A stretch of DNA of 64,000 bases from Streptantibioticus parmotrematis (GCF_019890615.1 NZ_JAINVZ010000016.1:117719-181718); one strand, 5' to 3'; shown: positions 54,399 to 63,665, counted from the stretch's first letter. Notes: generated by a model from the letters alone, not told the origin. Numbers and translations are program-made.

Positions 54399-55547
54399 AT
54401 GTCCACGCGGAGCACGCGCGACCAGATCGCGGCGGTGAGTTCCGCGGTGCTGGCGATGAGCCGCCACCGCGAGGTCCACGACGTGCTCCAGACCATCGTC
54501 GCCTCCGCGCGCGAGCTGCTCGACGCCCGGTACGCGGCACTCGGCGTGCCCGACGACCACGGCGGCTTCGCCCAGTTCGTGGTGGACGGCGTCAGCGAGC
54601 GGCAGTGGAAGGAGATCGGACCGCTGCCCCGGCAGCACGGCATCCTCGCGGTGATGCTGCGCGAGGCCACCCCGCAGCGGCTCGCCGACGTCCGCGAGGA
54701 CCCGCGCTTCGAGGGCTGGCCCAGGACCCACCCCGAGCTGTCGGACTTCCTCGGCGTGCCCATCGTGGACGACGACGAGGTGCTCGGCGCGATCTTCCTC
54801 GCCAACAAGAACTGCCCGAAGCCGCAAGGCGGTTGCGGCTTCACCGAGGACGACGAGGAACTGCTGCGGATCCTCGCCGCGCACGCCGCCCTCGCCCTCA
54901 CCAACGCCCGCCTGCACGAACGCAGCCGGGAACTGACCATCGCCGGGGAGCGGGCCCGGATCGCCCACGGCCTGCACGACGCCGTCGCCCAGAAGCTGTT
55001 CTCGCTGCGGCTGACGGCGCAGGCCGCCGCCACGCTGGTGGACCGCGACCCGGCGCGCGCCAAGGGGGAGTTGCGCGAGGTGGCCCGGCTCGCCGCCGAG
55101 GCCGCCGACGAACTGCGCGCCGTCGTCGTGGAGTTGCGCCCCGCCGCCCTCGACGAGGACGGCCTGACCGCCACCCTGCGCGACCAGGTCGAGGTGCTCG
55201 ACCGCGCCCACGCCGCGCGCATCGCCTTCACCGCGCACGCGGTACGGGCCCTGCCGGCCCAGCAGGAGGAAGCCCTGCTGCGCGTCGCCCAGGAAGCCCT
55301 GCACAACGCGCTGCGCCACTCCGGCGCCACCGGCGTCGACGTCCGACTGGAAGGCCGCGGCAGGGGTGCCGTGCTGCGGGTGCGCGACGACGGCCGCGGC
55401 TTCGACGCCTCCCGGGTCCGCCGCGCCGGCCGCCACCTGGGCCTGGTGTCGATGCGCGACCGGGCGGCGGGCGTCGGCGGCAGGCTCACCGTGGACTCGG
55501 CGCCCGGCGAGGGCACCCTGATCGAGATGGAGGTGCCGGGTGGCTGA
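54399..55547 (+). CDS. GAF-domain sensor histidine kinase (NarL/DegS class)
   Basis: A 382-residue cytoplasmic sensor kinase. A GAF domain (about 25-170) contains VLQTIVASARELLDARYAALGV and CPKPQGGCGFTEDDEELL; the cysteines C139 and C146 could respond to redox or bind a ligand. The HisKA_3 box is IAGERARIAHGLHDAVAQKL with the phospho-acceptor H193. The ATPase domain has LLRVAQEALHNALRHSGA and VRDDGRGFD. No membrane segments. TACGGT 6 nt before the ATG suggests a leaderless mRNA. The response regulator gene overlaps its end by 8 bp. Confidence 0.92.
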   Translation: MSTRSTRDQIAAVSSAVLAMSRHREVHDVLQTIVASARELLDARYAALGVPDDHGGFAQFVVDGVSERQWKEIGPLPRQHGILAVMLREATPQRLADVREDPRFEGWPRTHPELSDFLGVPIVDDDEVLGAIFLANKNCPKPQGGCGFTEDDEELLRILAAHAALALTNARLHERSRELTIAGERARIAHGLHDAVAQKLFSLRLTAQAAATLVDRDPARAKGELREVARLAAEAADELRAVVVELRPAALDEDGLTATLRDQVEVLDRAHAARIAFTAHAVRALPAQQEEALLRVAQEALHNALRHSGATGVDVRLEGRGRGAVLRVRDDGRGFDASRVRRAGRHLGLVSMRDRAAGVGGRLTVDSAPGEGTLIEMEVPGG

Positions 55548-56202
55548 GACCCGGACGTCGGGCGAGAGCGCCATCAGGGTGCTGCTGGTCGACGACCACC
55601 AGGTCGTCCGCCGGGGCCTGCGCACCTTCCTGGAGGTGCAGCCCGACATCGAGGTCGTCGGCGAGGCGGCCGACGGGGAGGAAGGCGTCGCGCGGGCCCG
55701 GGAGCTGGGCCCCGACGTGATCCTCATGGACGTCAAGATGCCCGGCACCGACGGCATCACCGCGCTGCGCACCCTGCGCGACGAGGGCAGCAAGGCGCGG
55801 GTGCTGATCGTCACCAGCTTCACCGAGCGGCGCACGGTCGTCCCCGCGCTGCGGGCGGGCGCCTCGGGGTACGTCTACAAGGACATCGACCCCGACGCCC
55901 TGGCCGGCGCCATCCGTTCCGTGCACGCCGGACACGTGCTGCTCCAGCCCGAGGTGGCCGACGCGCTGCTGTCCCGGGAGGAGGCACCCGGCGGCACCGG
56001 CCGCGCCGGGACCCTCACCGAGCGCGAGCGGGAAGTCCTCGGACTCATCGCGGACGGGCGCTCCAACCGGGAGATCGCCCGCGCCCTGGTCCTGTCCGAG
56101 AAGACCGTGAAGACGCACGTGTCGAACATCCTGATGAAGCTCGACCTCGCCGACCGCACCCAGGCCGCGCTGTGGGCGGTCCGGCACGGCGTCGGCGGCT
56201 GA
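55540..56202 (+). CDS. NarL/LuxR-type response regulator
   Basis: A 220-residue regulator. The receiver domain has LLVDDHQVVRRGLRTFL and the phosphorylation site D64 (VILMDVKMPGTDG), plus the conserved Lys in ASGYVYKD. The C-terminal LuxR HTH is LTEREREVLGLIADGRSNRE, ending in VSNILMKLDLADRTQA. It starts with GTG inside the kinase gene, so the two form a cognate pair. Targets are unknown; the flanking FHA-ABC exporter and chaplin are candidates only by position. Confidence 0.94.
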   Translation: MAETRTSGESAIRVLLVDDHQVVRRGLRTFLEVQPDIEVVGEAADGEEGVARARELGPDVILMDVKMPGTDGITALRTLRDEGSKARVLIVTSFTERRTVVPALRAGASGYVYKDIDPDALAGAIRSVHAGHVLLQPEVADALLSREEAPGGTGRAGTLTEREREVLGLIADGRSNREIARALVLSEKTVKTHVSNILMKLDLADRTQAALWAVRHGVGG

Positions 56203-56380
56203 GCAGGGCCGAGTCTCCGGCCGTGCCCGCCCTCGGAGCGGAACGTCGCCTTCCAGGCTGAGATTCATACCGTCGTGTGTATGTAACCCGAATGGCGCAA
56301 CCCGGCCGCGCCCCGCCCGTTCTTCAGGGCGCGCCACCCGCGACGTGCGGGGGCGCATCACGCCAGAAGGGTCATACGAA

Positions 56381-56623
56381 GTGAAGAACCTGAAGAAGGT
56401 CGCCGTCGTCAGTGCCGTAGCGGGTGGCCTTGCCGTCGCCGGTGCCGGTGTCGCCTCCGCCCACAGCGCGGACGCCCACGGTGTCGCCGTCAAGTCGCCG
56501 GGCGTGGCCTCGGGCAACCTGGTCCAGGTCCCCGTGCACGTGCCGGTCAACGTGGTGGGCAACACCGTCAACGTGGTCGGTCTGCTGAACCCGGTGTTCG
56601 GCAACCACGGCCTCAACCACTGA
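56381..56623 (+). CDS. chpE: Cysteine-free short chaplin (ChpE-like)
   Basis: An 80-residue preprotein: signal peptide VKNLKKVAVVSAVAGGLAVA ending near ASA-HS, then one chaplin domain (SPGVASGNLVQVPVHVPVNV, then GNTVNVVGLLNPVFGNHG). Chaplins assemble into amyloid fibres that make aerial hyphae and spores hydrophobic. The two cysteines usually found in the domain are replaced (VNVVGN and FGNHGLNH), as in S. coelicolor ChpE. GTG start behind AGAAGGG. The 5' region holds a GCGCCC/GGGCGC hairpin (about 56308-56332). Monocistronic, with a strong terminator. Confidence 0.93.
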   Translation: MKNLKKVAVVSAVAGGLAVAGAGVASAHSADAHGVAVKSPGVASGNLVQVPVHVPVNVVGNTVNVVGLLNPVFGNHGLNH

Positions 56624-56652
56624 GCCCGTAGCGCACCGAGCACGCGCTCCCC

Positions 56653-56679
56653 GGCCCCGCGGCACACCGCCGCGGGGCC
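56653..56679 (+). terminator. Terminator after the chaplin gene
   Basis: Perfect 10-bp stem GGCCCCGCGG/CCGCGGGGCC with a 7-nt loop, 29 bp after the chpE stop. Confidence 0.8.
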
Positions 56680-56715
56680 CTCGTGCGTCCACCCCCCGCG
56701 CGCCCCCGCGCCGCG

Positions 56716-57507
56716 TCAGTGCTCCCTGCGCCGCTCCGCCTCCTCCACGTACGCGTTGTACGCCGCCACCTGCGCGCGGCGCGCGGTCCGCTCCACCGGG
56801 CGCAACAGCTCAGCGCGGGCCGCGATCTCGGACGCGCTGACCGCCGAGCCGTGCTCCGCCCCCGTCGCGATCGACGTCAACGCGCCCACCCGCTGCGCGA
56901 GTTCGAGCACCCGCACCGCCCGCGGCGGATACCCCGGAGCCAGCACCTCGCGCCCGCGCTCCGCCCGCGCCCGGTACGCGTCCAGCGCGGCCTGCGCCGC
57001 CGGACCCGCACCGGCCACGTCGAGCCGGGACAGCGCCGCCGTCGCGTCCCGCATCGCCTCCGCGAGCTCGCGTTCCGCCTCGCCCAGCGACGGCACGTCC
57101 GCGGGCGGCGCGTCCCGCACCCCGGCGCACCGCCACACCACCTCGACGCGCACCTCCCCGCGCGGCCCGGTCCGCGTCACCTCCGGCACCAGCCCCAGCG
57201 GCGCACCGGTCCCCACCACCGCCTCGCCCGCCGCCAGCGCCCGCGCGTTGAACTCCGGCGGGCCGCTCAGCCCCAGCGGATGCCCCGGCACCGGCAGCGC
57301 CAGCCGCAGGCCCGAGACCCCCAGCGCCCGCAGCCGCCCGAGCCCGTAGGTCAGCCCGACCGGGCCGTCCTCCCCGGGCAGATCCGCGATCCGGTGCGCC
57401 GTGTCCCCGGCGGTGATCTCCTGCGCCGCGTCGTCCGGGGAGACAAAACCCCCAAGTAGGGCGTTTCCCCATGCCGTCATGCGTCCTGAGCGAGGTTCCT
57501 GAAGCAT
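56716..57507 (-). CDS. Conserved hypothetical protein
   Basis: A 263-residue protein with no recognised domain. The N-terminal half is alpha/beta with RLRALGVSGLRLALPVPGHP and ARALAAGEAVVGTGAPLGLV. The C-terminal half (about 140-263) is helical, Ala/Glu/Arg-rich and may form a coiled coil (EAERELAEAMRDATAALSRL, YNAYVEEAERRREH). No signal peptide. TAGGCT lies 6 nt before the ATG at 57507, so the transcript is probably leaderless; the ATG at 57480 is an alternative. It is divergent from the ABC ATPase gene. Confidence 0.75.
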   Translation of the reverse strand: MLQEPRSGRMTAWGNALLGGFVSPDDAAQEITAGDTAHRIADLPGEDGPVGLTYGLGRLRALGVSGLRLALPVPGHPLGLSGPPEFNARALAAGEAVVGTGAPLGLVPEVTRTGPRGEVRVEVVWRCAGVRDAPPADVPSLGEAERELAEAMRDATAALSRLDVAGAGPAAQAALDAYRARAERGREVLAPGYPPRAVRVLELAQRVGALTSIATGAEHGSAVSASEIAARAELLRPVERTARRAQVAAYNAYVEEAERRREH

Positions 57508-57608
57508 CCACCCAGCCTATGGACTGGACCGCCCGGCGTGTGGCGTAGGTTTTCCCTCGGGGCCCGCCGACCGGGCCGCCCACGTCCGGCCGGAACGCCG
57601 ACCGCCGC

Positions 57609-57645
57609 CGGCACGTCGTACATGCCGTACGAGTCGCACGTGCCG
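57609..57645 (+). promoter_or_regulatory. Interrupted stem-loop upstream of the ABC ATPase gene
   Basis: CGGCACG-TCGTAC, loop ATGCC, then GTACGA and, after a 6-nt bulge, CGTGCCG: a 13-bp stem with one bulge, 67 nt before the ABC gene. It could be an RNA element in the 5' leader or a protein binding site. Confidence 0.45.
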
Positions 57646-57711
57646 CACAAGACGTCGCACCGTCGAACGACGAAACGCAAGACATGAAGAGGCAGGGGAG
57701 ACAACGCGCTC

Positions 57712-58503
57712 ATGAGCGATGTGCTGGAGCTGGTGGACGTATCGGTGGTCCGCGACGGACGGGCTCTGGTGGACCAGGTCTCCTGGTCGGTCGCCGAGGG
57801 CGAGCGGTGGGTGATCCTGGGCCCCAACGGCGCCGGTAAGACCACCCTGCTCAACGTCGCGTCCAGCTACCTCTACCCGACGTCGGGCACCGCCGCGATC
57901 CTCGGCGAGAAGCTCGGCGGCGTCGACGTCTTCGAACTGCGCCCGCGCATCGGCGTCGCCGGCGCCGCCATGGCCGACAAGATGCCGCGCCGCCAGACCG
58001 TCCTGGAGACCGTGCTCACCGCCGCGTACGGCATGACCGCGCACTGGCGCGAGAGCTACGAGGAGTCCGACGAGCAGCGCGCCCGGCTCATCCTGGACCG
58101 CCTGGGGATGTCCGAGTACGCCGACCGCCGCTTCGGCACCCTCTCCGAGGGCGAACGCAAGCGCACCCTGATCGCCCGCGCCATCATGACCGACCCCGAA
58201 CTGCTCCTGCTCGACGAGCCCGCCGCGGGCCTCGACCTGGGCGGACGCGAGGACCTGGTGCGCCGCCTCGGCCGACTGGCCCGCGACCCGATCGCGCCCT
58301 CGATGATCATGGTCACCCACCACGTCGAGGAGATCGCCCCCGGCTTCACCCACGTCCTGATGATCCGTCAGGGCAAGGTGGTCGCCGCCGGCCCGATCGA
58401 CCTGGAACTGACCAGCCGCAACCTCTCGCACTGCTTCGGCCTGCCGCTCGTCGTCGAACGGCACGGCGACCGCTGGACCGCCCAGGGCCTGCCGCTCGCG
58501 TAA
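57712..58503 (+). CDS. Stand-alone ABC transporter ATP-binding protein
   Basis: A 263-residue single ABC ATPase. Walker A is GPNGAGKTTLL, the signature LSEGERKRTLIARA, and Walker B LLLLDEPAAGLD; the switch His is in MVTHHVEEIAPG. No permease gene is adjacent, as for the YlmA-like group with no known partner. It either pairs with a distant permease or acts without transport. GGGGAGA precedes the ATG. An unusual stem-loop lies in the upstream region. Confidence 0.88.
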   Translation: MSDVLELVDVSVVRDGRALVDQVSWSVAEGERWVILGPNGAGKTTLLNVASSYLYPTSGTAAILGEKLGGVDVFELRPRIGVAGAAMADKMPRRQTVLETVLTAAYGMTAHWRESYEESDEQRARLILDRLGMSEYADRRFGTLSEGERKRTLIARAIMTDPELLLLDEPAAGLDLGGREDLVRRLGRLARDPIAPSMIMVTHHVEEIAPGFTHVLMIRQGKVVAAGPIDLELTSRNLSHCFGLPLVVERHGDRWTAQGLPLA

Positions 58504-58602
58504 CTCCCGCCCGCCACCGGCGTGACGCGGTACGGACGCCCGTAGCCCCGGCACCCGGCCACGGCCTGTCGCACCCCACGCGCCAGCCCTACCATGGGAG
58601 TT

Positions 58603-59025
58603 GTGAACGCATGGGTGTGGTGGCTCGCCGCCGCCGGGGCACTGGGCATCCCGCTGGTGATCACCGCGATGCCCGAGTTCGGGATGTGCGCGATCGGCGC
58701 CGCGAGCGCCGCCGTGGTCTGCGGCTTCGGTGGCGGAATCGTCGCGCAGGTGCTGGTCTTCGCCGTGGTCTCGGTCGCGCTGGTCGCGGTCGTCCGCGTC
58801 GTCGCCAACCGGCAGGACACCACCGCCCCGAACCTGCGCACCGGCGTCGAGGCGCTCAAGGGCCGCCAGGCCCTCGTCGTCGAACGGGTCGACGGCCGCA
58901 CCGGACGCGTCAAACTGGGCGGTGAGATCTGGTCGGCCCGTTCGCTGGACACCGCCCGGGTCTACGAGGCCGGGCAGGAGGTGGACGTGGTCGACATCGA
59001 GGGAGCGACCGCGGTGGTCCTGTGA
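58603..59025 (+). CDS. NfeD-family membrane protein
   Basis: A 140-residue protein. Three hydrophobic segments (about 3-20, 26-45, 48-67) are followed by a soluble OB-fold domain (ALKGRQALVVERVDGRTGRV, GEIWSARSLD, YEAGQEVDVVDIEGATAVV), the short NfeD type. NfeD proteins work with SPFH/stomatin proteins, and such a gene follows. TACCAT at 58590-58595 is 7 nt before the GTG at 58603, so that start and a leaderless mRNA are preferred over the ATG at 58594, which overlaps the hexamer. Confidence 0.9.
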   Translation: MNAWVWWLAAAGALGIPLVITAMPEFGMCAIGAASAAVVCGFGGGIVAQVLVFAVVSVALVAVVRVVANRQDTTAPNLRTGVEALKGRQALVVERVDGRTGRVKLGGEIWSARSLDTARVYEAGQEVDVVDIEGATAVVL

Positions 59026-59167
59026 CCCCGCCGCGCACCGGCATGCCCCGGCCCGAACCACCGTGCGCCCTCGGCCAATTCACCGAAGCCGGAGCGCGCA
59101 CCCCCGGCCGTCTGACAGACTTGATCATCAAACGTTCGTACCGCGGCGCGTGGCACGGGGAGTGGTC

Positions 59168-60130
59168 GTGACACCCATCATCATCGTCCTGGTGATCCTG
59201 GTGATCCTGGTCTTCATCGCACTCATCAAGACGGTCCAGGTGATCCCACAGGCCAGCGCCGCCATCGTCGAGCGGTTCGGCCGCTACACCCGCACCCTCA
59301 GCGCGGGCCTCAACATCGTGGTCCCGTTCATCGACCGCATCCGCAACCGCATCGACCTGCGCGAACAGGTCGTGCCGTTCCCGCCGCAGCCGGTGATCAC
59401 CCAGGACAACCTGGTCGTCAACATCGACACCGTCATCTACTACCAGGTGACCGACGCCCGCGCCGCCACCTACGAGGTCGCCAGCTACATCCAGGCGATC
59501 GAGCAGCTGACCGTCACCACCCTGCGCAACATCATCGGTGGCATGGACCTGGAGCGGACCCTGACCTCCCGCGAGGAGATCAACGCGGCCCTGCGCGGCG
59601 TCCTCGACGAGGCCACCGGCAAGTGGGGCATCCGCGTCAACCGCGTCGAGCTCAAGGCGATCGAGCCGCCCACCTCCATCCAGGACTCGATGGAGAAGCA
59701 GATGCGCGCCGACCGTGACAAGCGCGCCGCGATCCTCACCGCCGAGGGCATCAGGCAGTCCCAGATCCTCACCGCCGAGGGTGAGAAGGCGTCCGCGGTG
59801 CTGCGCGCCGAAGGTGACGCCAAGGCCGCCGCCCTGCGCGCCGAAGGTGAGGCGCAGGCCATCCGCACCGTCTTCGAGTCCATCCACGCGGGCGACCCCG
59901 ACCAGAAGCTGCTGGCCTACCAGTACCTCCAGATGCTGCCGAAGATCGCCGAGGGCGACGCCAACAAGCTCTGGATCGTCCCCAGCGAACTCGGCGACGC
60001 CCTCAAGGGCCTCGGCGGAGCCATCGGCAACTTCGCCCCCGGAGGCGGCGGCAACGCCACCTCCGCGGGCAACGGCACCGCCAAGACCGTCCCCCCGCGC
60101 CGCGAGGCCCCGGGCATCGAGAACGACTGA
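59168..60130 (+). CDS. SPFH/band 7 (stomatin-like) protein
   Basis: A 320-residue protein with one N-terminal membrane helix (IIIVLVILVILVFIALI) and an SPFH domain (about 25-185): IVERFGRYTRTLSAGLNIVV, ITQDNLVVNIDTVIYYQVTD and REEINAALRGVLDEATGKWG. A coiled-coil segment with AEGEKASAVLRAEGDAKAAA follows, then a Gly/Asn-rich tail. These proteins form membrane microdomain scaffolds, often with NfeD. GTG start behind GGGGAG. It forms a unit with nfeD, 142 bp upstream. Confidence 0.93.
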   Translation: MTPIIIVLVILVILVFIALIKTVQVIPQASAAIVERFGRYTRTLSAGLNIVVPFIDRIRNRIDLREQVVPFPPQPVITQDNLVVNIDTVIYYQVTDARAATYEVASYIQAIEQLTVTTLRNIIGGMDLERTLTSREEINAALRGVLDEATGKWGIRVNRVELKAIEPPTSIQDSMEKQMRADRDKRAAILTAEGIRQSQILTAEGEKASAVLRAEGDAKAAALRAEGEAQAIRTVFESIHAGDPDQKLLAYQYLQMLPKIAEGDANKLWIVPSELGDALKGLGGAIGNFAPGGGGNATSAGNGTAKTVPPRREAPGIEND

Positions 60131-60167
60131 CCACCCGGAGGCCTCACCGCGCCGGATCTCTACGGGC

Positions 60168-60196
60168 CTTCACACGCCGGGGCTTCACACGCCGGG
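60168..60196. repeat. 14-nt direct repeat, two copies
   Basis: CTTCACACGCCGGG occurs at 60168 and 60183, a 15-nt period, in the gap between the convergent SPFH and HNH genes. Confidence 0.7.
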
Positions 60197-60199
60197 CCC

Positions 60200-60727
60200 T
60201 TACGCGATCCCGGCCGGTGCGGGCGCAGGCGCGGGGAGCCACTGCGGCAGCCCGCTCGCCCCGTCCCGCATCCCCAGCGCCAGCAGCAGCGCGTCCGCCG
60301 GAGTCGGCTCGAACGGCCGGGTCAGCAGCCGCATCCCCGCCTGCTCCGGCGTACGGTCCGCCTTGCGGTGGTTGTCGTCCGCGCACGCCGCCACCGTGTT
60401 CAGCCAGGTGTCCTGACCGCCCCGCGACCTCGGCAGGACGTGGTCCACCGTGGTCGCCCTGCGCCCGCAGTACGCGCACCGGTGCCGGTCACGCACCAGC
60501 ACACCCCGCCGCGACCACGGCGCCCGTTCTCGGAACGGCACCCGCACGTATCTGCGGAGTCTGATCACCTGCGGCACCGGCACCTCGACCGCCGCCGCGC
60601 GGACCCGCAGCCCGGGGTGCGCCTGCTCGACGACCGCCTTGTCCCGCAGCACCAGCACCACCGCACGCCGCAGCGACACCGTCGACAACGGCTCGAAACT
60701 CGCGTTGAGCACCAACGTCTCGCGCAT
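60200..60727 (-). CDS. HNH endonuclease family protein
   Basis: A 175-residue protein. The N-terminal part (MRETLVLNASFEPLSTVSLR) is typical of a widespread actinobacterial HNH family. The nuclease motif is complete: C84/C87 (CAYCG), D96-H97 (TTVDHVLPRSRGG), N110 (WLNTVAAC) and N119-H120 (DDNHRK), so metal-dependent DNA cleavage is expected. No intein or phage gene is adjacent; this family is usually chromosomal and of unknown role. GGAGGTGGG precedes the ATG. Confidence 0.9.
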   Translation of the reverse strand: MRETLVLNASFEPLSTVSLRRAVVLVLRDKAVVEQAHPGLRVRAAAVEVPVPQVIRLRRYVRVPFRERAPWSRRGVLVRDRHRCAYCGRRATTVDHVLPRSRGGQDTWLNTVAACADDNHRKADRTPEQAGMRLLTRPFEPTPADALLLALGMRDGASGLPQWLPAPAPAPAGIA

Positions 60728-60954
60728 CCCACCCACCTCCGCCGGGTCCGCCCCGCCACGCGGCGAGGTGGCACCCACTGTGGTCCGCGACCGTCCGGCC
60801 CGACAACGCAATTTCCGCCCCGCGCACCACGGTTGACCCGGCCCGGAACGCCGGACGCCCCAGGTGTCCGTCCGCCGTCGGGACGACGGGACACCCGGGG
60901 CGCACGAGGACCGGCGCGGGTCACCTGCCCCGCGGCACGAGGCGATCCGTACGG

Positions 60955-61494
60955 TCAGCCCTCGGCGGGCTCGCCGTACTCCGCGATCAGCTGGGCGCGG
61001 CCCAGCGTGTGGAACCGCAGATTGAAGCCGGCCACCGCGGGCGTCGCGTCCGCGTCAGGACCCAGCTTCTCGGCGTCCACCGCGTAGACGGTGAAGACGT
61101 ACCGGTGCGGGTCGTCCCCGGGCGGCGGCGCGGCACCGCCGAAGTCCCGGGTGCCGTAGTCGTTGCGCACGTGCACGGCCCCCGCGGGCAGCCCCTTGAA
61201 GTCGCCCGAACCGGCGCCCGCCGGAAGCTCGGTGACGTCCGCCGGGATGTCGAAGACCATCCAGTGCCAGAAGCCGCTGCCGGTCGGCGCGTCCGGGTCG
61301 TAGCAGCTCACCGCGAAGCTCCTGGTCCCCGCCGGGAAGCCCTCCCAGCGCAGGTGCGGCGAGGTGTTGCCCTTCGCGAAGACGTGCGCGTCCCCCAGCG
61401 TCCCGCCGTCCCGTACGTCGTCGCTCACCACGGTGAACGACGCCACCGGAGGGTGGAAGTCGTGGGGAAGCGGCCGCCTCTTGTGCTCGGTCAC
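60955..61494 (-). CDS. YbhB/YbcL Raf-kinase-inhibitor-like (PEBP) protein
   Basis: A 179-residue PEBP-fold protein. The anion-binding pocket residues are in [40 protein letters not shown] and [20 protein letters not shown]. The biological role in bacteria is unclear. It is monocistronic, with no signal peptide. A TACGGT-like -10 could not be fixed. Divergent from the Mpg gene. Confidence 0.92.
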   Translation of the reverse strand: MTEHKRRPLPHDFHPPVASFTVVSDDVRDGGTLGDAHVFAKGNTSPHLRWEGFPAGTRSFAVSCYDPDAPTGSGFWHWMVFDIPADVTELPAGAGSGDFKGLPAGAVHVRNDYGTRDFGGAAPPPGDDPHRYVFTVYAVDAEKLGPDADATPAVAGFNLRFHTLGRAQLIAEYGEPAEG

Positions 61495-61598
61495 TGACTA
61501 CCTCCTGGCCAGAAGTTGTTGCCCCAGCCACCCTAGGACCCCGGGCCCGGCCCGCGTCGCCGACGCGTTGTCCGAGTCGCCCGCTACGCTCGTACGAC

Positions 61599-62246
61599 AT
61601 GATCACCGCCCCGGGACCGCTGGACCGCACACCGCTCGACCGCTCCTTCTTCGACCGCCCGGTCCTGGACGTCGCACCCGACCTGCTCGGCCGCGTCCTC
61701 GTACGCGAGACCGACGACGGCCCCATCGCCCTGCGGCTCACCGAGGTCGAGGCCTACGCCGGCCCGGTCGACCCCGGCTCGCACGCCTACCGGGGCAGGA
61801 CCGACCGCAACGCGGTCATGTTCGGCCCGCCCGGATACGTCTACGTCTACTTCACGTACGGCATGTGGCACTGCATGAACCTGGTCTGCGGCCCGCCCGG
61901 CACCGCCAGCGCCGTCCTGCTGCGCGCCGGCGAGATCACCGAGGGCGCCGACCTTGCCCGCGAACGCCGCAGCACCTCACGCCGGGACAGGGACCTCGCC
62001 CAGGGCCCGGCCCGCCTCGCCACCGCCCTCGGCGTCGACCGCGCGCTCAACGGCGCCGACGCGTGCCCCGCGCGGCCCGAACCGTTCCGCATGCTCACCG
62101 GCGCACCGGCCGGCCCCGACGCCGTACGCAACGGCCCGCGCACCGGTGTCGGCGGCGAAGGAGCCGCCCACCCCTGGCGCTTCTGGATCGACGGCGACCC
62201 CACCGTGAGCCCCTACCGCGCCCACGTGCCCAGGCGCCGCCGCTGA
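61599..62246 (+). CDS. DNA-3-methyladenine glycosylase (AAG/Mpg)
   Basis: A 215-residue Mpg-type glycosylase that removes alkylated purines in base excision repair. Motifs: [20 protein letters not shown] (residue order [11 protein letters not shown]), [20 protein letters not shown], the catalytic Glu in [26 protein letters not shown], and [20 protein letters not shown] lies 8 nt before the ATG and no ribosome binding site is seen, so a leaderless mRNA is likely. Confidence 0.93.
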   Translation: MITAPGPLDRTPLDRSFFDRPVLDVAPDLLGRVLVRETDDGPIALRLTEVEAYAGPVDPGSHAYRGRTDRNAVMFGPPGYVYVYFTYGMWHCMNLVCGPPGTASAVLLRAGEITEGADLARERRSTSRRDRDLAQGPARLATALGVDRALNGADACPARPEPFRMLTGAPAGPDAVRNGPRTGVGGEGAAHPWRFWIDGDPTVSPYRAHVPRRRR

Positions 62247-62366
62247 CAACCGGGAGGGCCCCTGACAACCGGGAAGACCACGGGGGCCCGGACCGCGTAC
62301 CCTCAAACACGCTGCGTGGACGCCACGACAGCCCGAGCAACAGCGACACGAGGAGACACGAAGACC

Positions 62367-63635
62367 GTGACGGACATCGTCGACGAGCTGAGGTGGCGCG
62401 GGCTGATCGCCCAGTCCACCGACGAGGACGCATTGCGCAAGGCGTTCGCGGACGGCCCGGTCACGGTTTATTGCGGCTTCGACCCGACCGCGCCCAGCCT
62501 CCACCTCGGCAACCTGGTGCAGATCCTCACCATCCGCCGCCTCCAGCAGGCCGGCCACCGGCCACTGGCGCTGGTCGGCGGTGCGACCGGCCTGATCGGC
62601 GACCCCAAGCCGACCTCCGAGCGCACCCTGAACGACGAGGACGTCGTCGCCGGCTGGGTCGACCGGATCCGTGGCCAGATCGAGCCCTACTTCTCCTTCG
62701 AGGGTCCGAACGCCGCCGTCATGGTCAACAACCTCGACTGGACGTCCGGCATGTCCGCGATCAGCCTGCTGCGCGACATCGGCAAGCACTTCCGGGTCAA
62801 CAACATGATCGCCAAGGAGGCGGTCGCCCGTCGGCTCAACTCCGACGCGGGCATCAGCTACACCGAGTTCAGCTACCAGATCCTCCAGGGCATGGACTTC
62901 CTGGAGCTGTACCGGCGGCACGGCTGCACGCTCCAGACCGGCGGCAGCGACCAGTGGGGCAACCTCACCGCGGGCACCGACCTGATCCGCAAGGCCGAGG
63001 GCGCCTCGGTGCACGCGCTGGCCACCCCGCTGATCACCAAGGCGGACGGCACCAAGTTCGGCAAGACCGAGTCCGGCACGGTGTGGCTCGACCCGGAGAT
63101 GACCACGCCGTACGCCTTCTACCAGTTCTGGCTGAACGCGGACGACCGGGACGTCGCCACGTTCCTGCGCATCTTCAGCTTCCGCTCGCACGAGGAGATC
63201 GAGGAGCTCGACCGCCTCACCGAGGAACGCCCGCAGGCCCGCGCCGCCCAGCGCGCGCTGGCGGAGGAGCTGACCACGCTGGTGCACGGCGGCGACCAGA
63301 CCGCGGCGGTGGTCGCGGCGTCCAGGGCGCTGTTCGGCCAGGGCGAGCTGACCGACCTCGACGCGCCGACCCTGGCCGCGGCGCTCGCCGAGCTGCCGCA
63401 CGCCCGGGTGACCGAACTGGCCCCGGTCGCCGACCTGCTCGCGCAGGTCGGTCTGGTCGCCAGCAAGTCCGCGGCACGACGCACCATCAAGGAGGGCGGC
63501 GCCTACGTGAACAACGTCAAGGTCGCCACCGAGGACGAGGTGCCGTCGGCGGACGCCCTGCTGCACGGGCGCTGGCTTGTGCTGCGCAGGGGCAAGAAGA
63601 ACCTGGCGGCCGTGGAGCTGACGCCCGGCGCCTGA
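62367..63635 (+). CDS. tyrS: Tyrosyl-tRNA synthetase TyrS
   Basis: Class I aminoacyl-tRNA synthetase of 422 residues. The HIGH-type motif is HLGNL (46-50) and the KMSKS-type motif is KFGKT (about 229-233); [14 protein letters not shown] and [12 protein letters not shown] bind tyrosine and ATP. The S4 RNA-binding domain is at the C terminus ([17 protein letters not shown]). GTG start with AGGAGA about 10 nt upstream. I see no T-box leader in the 120-bp gap; TACCCT near 62300 may be the -10. Confidence 0.97.
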   Translation: MTDIVDELRWRGLIAQSTDEDALRKAFADGPVTVYCGFDPTAPSLHLGNLVQILTIRRLQQAGHRPLALVGGATGLIGDPKPTSERTLNDEDVVAGWVDRIRGQIEPYFSFEGPNAAVMVNNLDWTSGMSAISLLRDIGKHFRVNNMIAKEAVARRLNSDAGISYTEFSYQILQGMDFLELYRRHGCTLQTGGSDQWGNLTAGTDLIRKAEGASVHALATPLITKADGTKFGKTESGTVWLDPEMTTPYAFYQFWLNADDRDVATFLRIFSFRSHEEIEELDRLTEERPQARAAQRALAEELTTLVHGGDQTAAVVAASRALFGQGELTDLDAPTLAAALAELPHARVTELAPVADLLAQVGLVASKSAARRTIKEGGAYVNNVKVATEDEVPSADALLHGRWLVLRRGKKNLAAVELTPGA

Positions 63636-63645
63636 TGGCGTCGCA

Positions 63646-63665
63646 CCCCTGACCAGGGGGTTTGG
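63646..63665 (+). terminator. Terminator after tyrS
   Basis: CCCCT-GACC-AGGGG hairpin followed by GGTTTGGGTT, 10 bp beyond the stop. Short stem, but the T-rich tail supports it. Confidence 0.55.

Noticed and set aside
54300..57700. Long antisense frames with Val/Asp/Gly/Arg repeats across the kinase, regulator and chaplin genes
   Set aside because: They are reverse-frame shadows without ribosome binding sites or recognisable domains.
60200..60727. HNH protein as evidence of an intein, homing element or prophage
   Set aside because: No phage genes, integrase, attachment repeats or composition shift nearby; the family is a common chromosomal one.
62247..62366. T-box or other riboswitch before tyrS
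   Set aside because: The 120-bp gap lacks the T-box sequence and specifier stem; only a short direct repeat (TGACAACCGGGA) is present.
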